Positions 60,007-64,000 of a stretch of DNA of 64,000 bases are shown in pieces; within the stretch, counting starts at the first letter, position 1, and the number at the start of each line of letters is the position of its first letter. Location of the stretch: positions 60,816 through 124,815 of the forward strand of contig NZ_JADKPO010000014.1 in NCBI RefSeq assembly GCF_015352445.1, written 5' to 3'. The notes beneath the pieces are model-generated. The model did no database searches. It saw only the letters and a list, made by a program, of their open reading frames with translations, and had not been told where the DNA came from. This DNA is from Nocardioides agariphilus. GTDB lineage: Bacteria > Actinomycetota > Actinomycetes > Propionibacteriales > Nocardioidaceae. The position numbers and the translations under genes were made by a program.

Positions 60007-60735
60007 CTATCGACCGTCCCCAGCGGCGGCCGCCGGGTCCAGCTCCTCGCGCGCCCAGCGCCACCACACGAACAGCGCGAACAGCCCGAAGAACCACCAC
60101 TCGAAGGCGTAGAGCAGGTTGCGCACCGCGGTCAGACGACCGGCCGGCGGCAGCTGGTCGAGGTCTGCTTGCTCCAGCCCCGGCGGCGGGTCGCGCAGCA
60201 CGACGTAGGCGCCGTAGAGGTCCTCGTCGAACCGCTGGGCCAAGTCGGCCACCCGCAGCTGGGGAAGTACGTCGTCGCCGGGGTCGTCGTCGACCGCACC
60301 GGTGCCCTCGGGGGGCTGGAGCCACCCCACGAAGTCGGCGGTCCCGGAGGCGGGAGGTGCGCCCGCGGTCGAGGCGGTCCAGCCGCGCACGACGGGCAGC
60401 AGGGACTGCCCGATCCGGACGGGATCGACGACCCAGTAGCCGTCGACGCTGTCGTGCTCGCGGCCGGAGACGTAGACCGTCGCGCCGGTGACCCACGCGC
60501 CTTCGAAGGACACAGGCTGTCCGACGTACTGTCCCGGGAACGGGTCGTCAGGGCCGATGGCATCGGCCAGGGCGATCGGCGCGACCTCCGTCAGGTCGCG
60601 GGCCTCGGCCGCGCGGCGTTCCTGCCAGCCGTGGTACTGCCACAGTCCCAGCCAGCCCGCCACGACTAGCGCCGCGACCACGACGAGGTGGTAGCCCCAG
60701 TAGCGCGGCGCCAGCAACGCTCGAGCCGCGGACAC
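60007..60735 (-). CDS. SURF1-family cytochrome oxidase assembly protein
   Basis: 242 aa. N-terminal helix (VVVAALVVAGWLGLWQYHGW), a central extracytoplasmic region (GQYVGQPVSFEGAWV, VVDPVRIGQSLLPVVRGW) and a C-terminal helix (YAFEWWFFGLFALFVWWRW) follow SURF1 layout. It assists haem a insertion into oxidase subunit I. GTG 60735 lies 6 nt from TATCCT. It is divergent from the MBL-fold hydrolase, and their leaderless promoters face each other. Confidence 0.9.
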   Translation of the reverse strand: MSAARALLAPRYWGYHLVVVAALVVAGWLGLWQYHGWQERRAAEARDLTEVAPIALADAIGPDDPFPGQYVGQPVSFEGAWVTGATVYVSGREHDSVDGYWVVDPVRIGQSLLPVVRGWTASTAGAPPASGTADFVGWLQPPEGTGAVDDDPGDDVLPQLRVADLAQRFDEDLYGAYVVLRDPPPGLEQADLDQLPPAGRLTAVRNLLYAFEWWFFGLFALFVWWRWAREELDPAAAAGDGR

Positions 60736-60741
60736 CCTTGC

Positions 60742-60762
60742 AGGATAGGGAGGTTCTAGAGT
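60742..60762. promoter_or_regulatory. divergent -10 elements of SURF1 and MBL genes
   Basis: Minus strand TATCCT (60742-60747) is 6 nt from GTG 60735. Plus strand TAGAGT (60757-60762) is 6 nt from ATG 60769. The two start codons are only 33 bp apart, so the promoters overlap. Confidence 0.5.
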
Positions 60763-60768
60763 GCGGAC

Positions 60769-61598
60769 ATGAGCGGCCCGGATCGACGGCCAGGGGCCAT
60801 CCACCACCTCAACTGCGGAACCATGAGCCTCGCGGTGACCTTCGGCGAGCGGCTGGCGCCGCGACGCATCGTGGCCCACTGCCTCCTCGTCGAGCGGTCC
60901 GAGGGACTGCTGCTCGTCGACACCGGCTTCGGCATGGGCGACGTACGCCGCGAGCCCGGCCGGATGACCTACAGCTCGCGACAGCTCCTGCGCCCGGCCC
61001 TCGACCCGGCCGAGACCGCGATCGGGCAGTTGCGGGCGATGGGTCACGACCCTCGCGATGTGACCGACATCGTGCTGACGCACATGGACTTCGACCACGT
61101 CGGCGGGCTCGGCGACTTCCCGCAGGCGACGGTGCACGTGTTCGGTGCCGAGCTCGACGCCGCGACCCACCCGACACTGCGCGAACGGTCCCGCTACCGC
61201 AAGGCGATGTGGGCCCACGGCCCGAAGTGGCGGGTGCTGGCCGATGCCGGCGACCAGTGGGAGGGCTTCGGGGCGGTCACCGCGCTGGACACCAACGGGG
61301 CCGACGACGTGGTCCTCGTGCCGCTGCACGGACATACGCGCGGACACTGCGGGGTCGCCGTACGCCGACCGGGCGACGCCGGCTGGCTGTTCCACGCAGG
61401 CGATGCGTTCTTCGACCACCGCGAGGCCCACGACCCTCCGGCGTGCGCGCCAGGGTTGGCGATCTTCCAGCGACTCATGGCCGTCGACCACGGCCAGCGG
61501 ATGCGCAACCTCGAGCGGGTCCGAGAGCTGCGCTCTGCCCACACCGGAGACATCGACGTCTTCTGCGCCCATGCGGCCGCCGACCTGGACCGCTTCGC

Positions 61599-61602
<4 letters not shown>
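60769..61602 (+). CDS. MBL-fold metallo-hydrolase (lactonase-like)
   Basis: 277 aa. Zinc-site motifs are HMDFDH (105-110), HGHTRGH (187-193), HAGDAFF and CAHAA near the end, which fit the AttM/AhlD-like branch of the MBL fold. Lactone hydrolysis is possible, but relatives vary in substrate. ATG 60769 is the leaderless start. The stop overlaps the MoxR start (GTGA), linking it to the MoxR-DUF58 operon. Confidence 0.85.
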
Positions 61603-62574
<972 letters not shown>

Positions 62575-62582
<8 letters not shown>

Positions 62583-63765
62583 CCGGCTGCTGTCGCTTCC
62601 CCGTGCCCTGTGGCGCGGGGTCACGCCGCTGGGCCGGGCGGTCGTGTCGCTGGGGCTGACCGCGCTGGCCCTGGCGAGGGCCGCCGGACTCGTCGAGCTC
62701 GCCGTCGTCGCGGCGCTGTGCCTGCTGCTGGTCGTCGTCGGGCTCGTCGTGGTGCTGCTGCCCTCGAGCGTGCGCGCATCGCTCTGGCTGCGCCCGGACC
62801 GCACGAGCGCCGGCGTCGGCGTGCAAGGCCGGCTGCGCGTGCAGAACCGCTGGCCGGTCTCCTTGGGCAAGCCGGTCGTCGAGGTGCCGAGCGGGACGGC
62901 GACGCCGTGGGTGCGGTTGCCGACGCTGCGCGCGGGCGCCACGCACGAGCAGTCGTTCGTCGTCCCCGCACCGCGACGCGGCGTGATCACGGTGGGCCCG
63001 GTGCTCTACCGGCGCACGGATCCGGTGGGGCTGTTCGCGCGCCGGGTCAGCTGGGCTGCCGCTGTCGAGCTGCTGGTCCGGCCGGCCACCGTCGAGCTCG
63101 CGGGACTGCCCGTCGGTCAGCTGCGCGACCTCGAGGGCGTGGCCAGCGACCAGCTCTCGATGAGCGACCTGGCCTTCCACGCGTTGCGCGAGTACGTCCC
63201 GGGCGACGACCTGCGTCACGTCCACTGGCGGTCCTCGGCCCGCGCGGGGCAGCTGCTCGTGCGGCAGTACCACGACTCCCGGCGTACGTCGGCGGTGCTG
63301 CTCGTCGACACCCGCACCGACGCCTACGCCCACCCCGACGACTTCGAGCTGGCGCTGTCGGTTGCGGCCTCGATCACCATGCGGGCCGCCCGCGACGGCT
63401 ACGACCTGACCCTGGTGTGTGGTGATCACACGGCGGGCGGCTCCGTCATCACCGGGGACCCGACGTACGCCCTCGACGCCTTGTGCCGGGCCGCGCCGTC
63501 CGGGGGCGAGCCCCTGCCGGACCTGCTCGCCCGCGGACTGCAGGCGGCGTACGACGCGAGCATGCTGTTCGTCGTCAGCGGCACCGCGCGCGACATCGAC
63601 GAGCTCCAACGCGTCGTCGGCCTCGTGCCCAGCGACCTGTGGGCCGGGGTCTTGAGGGCGGGTGTGGGTGGAGAGGGCGGTCTCGCGGAGTACGCCGGCC
63701 GGTCGATCATCACCATCGGCTCGCTCGCCCAGCTGCCCGTGGCAATGGCGGAGGTCGTGCGGTGA
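62575..63765 (+). CDS. DUF58 domain protein
   Basis: 396 aa. Two N-terminal helices (LGLTALALARAAGLVELAVV, LLLVVVGLVVVLLPSS) precede a beta-domain and the DUF58 vWA-like region with LREYVPGDDLRHVHWRSSAR and GQLLVRQYHDSRR. It is the standard partner of MoxR, and a transglutaminase usually follows. GTG 62575 overlaps the MoxR end by 8 bp. The stop overlaps a mini-ORF start (GTGA 63762-63765). Confidence 0.92.
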
Positions 63766-63905
63766 CCACCCCGTCGATGGTCGAGGAGGTCGCGCGGTGA
63801 GCAGACAACCGTCGCTCGAGGAGGTCGCGCGGTGAGCGGACATCCGTCGGTCGAGGAGGTCGCGCGGTGAGCGGACATCCGTCGGTCGAGGAGGTCGCGC
63901 GGTGA
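63762..63905 (+). repeat. 35-bp tandem repeat forming four overlapping mini-ORFs
   Basis: Each 35-bp unit contains GAGGAGG, 7 nt, then GTGA. Frames of 12 codons (63762-63800, 63797-63835, 63832-63870, 63867-63905) each begin in the stop of the previous one (GTGA). Products read like MSGHPSVEEVAR. The unit end is the family 2 palindrome start. Confidence 0.8.
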
Positions 63906-64000
63906 GCGGACATCCGTCGGTCGAGGAGGTCGCGCTGGCGACCGTCTCGAGACCCCGCGACGCGATCGCCTCCGTTCACACCGTGGCGATGGCGGAGGTC
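63902..64000 (+). CDS. fifth mini-ORF, running off the window
   Basis: GTG 63902 continues past the repeat (SGHPSVEEVALATVSRPRDA) into a duplicate of the DUF58 3' end (TVAMAEV; compare PVAMAEVVR). The frame matches DUF58, so it probably ends just outside the window with another GTGA leading to the next operon gene, likely a transglutaminase. It is more likely a by-product of repeat expansion than a functional protein. Confidence 0.4.
   Translation, partial: MSGHPSVEEVALATVSRPRDAIASVHTVAMAEV

Noticed and set aside
60007-61572. A 521-codon minus-strand frame extending SURF1 through the MBL gene
   Set aside because: The extension is antisense shadow of the MBL-fold gene; GTG 60735 with its -10 hexamer is the credible start.

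Overview
The window comes from a high-GC actinobacterium, most probably Nocardioides or a close relative in the Nocardioidaceae. This rests on base composition, a mycothiol-dependent maleylpyruvate-isomerase-type enzyme, a polyphosphate glucokinase, an AlkB-rubredoxin fusion, the actinobacterial fhaA-fhaB-pstP-rodA-pbpA-pknB cell-envelope operon, and at least 14 starts with a TANNNT hexamer 6-8 nt upstream (leaderless architecture). The genus is an inference. The order tRNA-Leu(CAG)-fhaA-fhaB-pstP-rodA-pbpA-pknB-DUF881-crgA-rhomboid-ppiA matches the dnaA-proximal region of Mycobacterium, so the right part probably lies near oriC.

Layout. 1-20 kb: 5' part of a SNF2-type helicase, two DHA2 drug exporters, a RecQ helicase with a C-terminal phosphoribosyltransferase-like tail, an M13 peptidase with a quinone oxidoreductase, a VanY-like lipoprotein peptidase, an alkane-oxidation pair (TetR, alkB-rubredoxin), a von Willebrand lipoprotein, polyphosphate glucokinase, a broken glutathione peroxidase and malic enzyme. 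20-28.2 kb: a leftward seven-gene run (ATP-grasp ligase, S51-like peptidase, two esterases, M20 peptidase, lipoprotein, membrane protein) that looks like an uncharacterised pathway for making and breaking an amide- or ester-linked metabolite. 28-37 kb: LuxR regulator, membrane proteins, a PepSY protein divergent from a two-component system, and an ABC exporter operon. 37-41 kb: a TerC-family protein behind a predicted yybP-ykoY manganese riboswitch, divergent from a heliorhodopsin, then an ECF sigma factor with a probable membrane anti-sigma partner.

40.9-45.5 kb is an accessory segment of three toxin-antitoxin modules (VapBC-like, a cytotoxic-repressor pair, AbiE with a frameshifted toxin) and a gene remnant, ending at tRNA-Leu. 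45.8-53.2 kb is the envelope growth operon. 53.2-64 kb holds DUF881, a tandemly duplicated CrgA, a DnaA-box cluster, rhomboid protease, cyclophilin, a lipid pair (patatin, PlsC-like), SURF1, an MBL-fold hydrolase and a MoxR-DUF58 operon that runs into a string of overlapping mini-ORFs.

Two families of short palindromic repeats are scattered through the window. They sit mostly at gene ends, and one array interrupts the rodA-pbpA junction. They are the strongest non-coding signal here.
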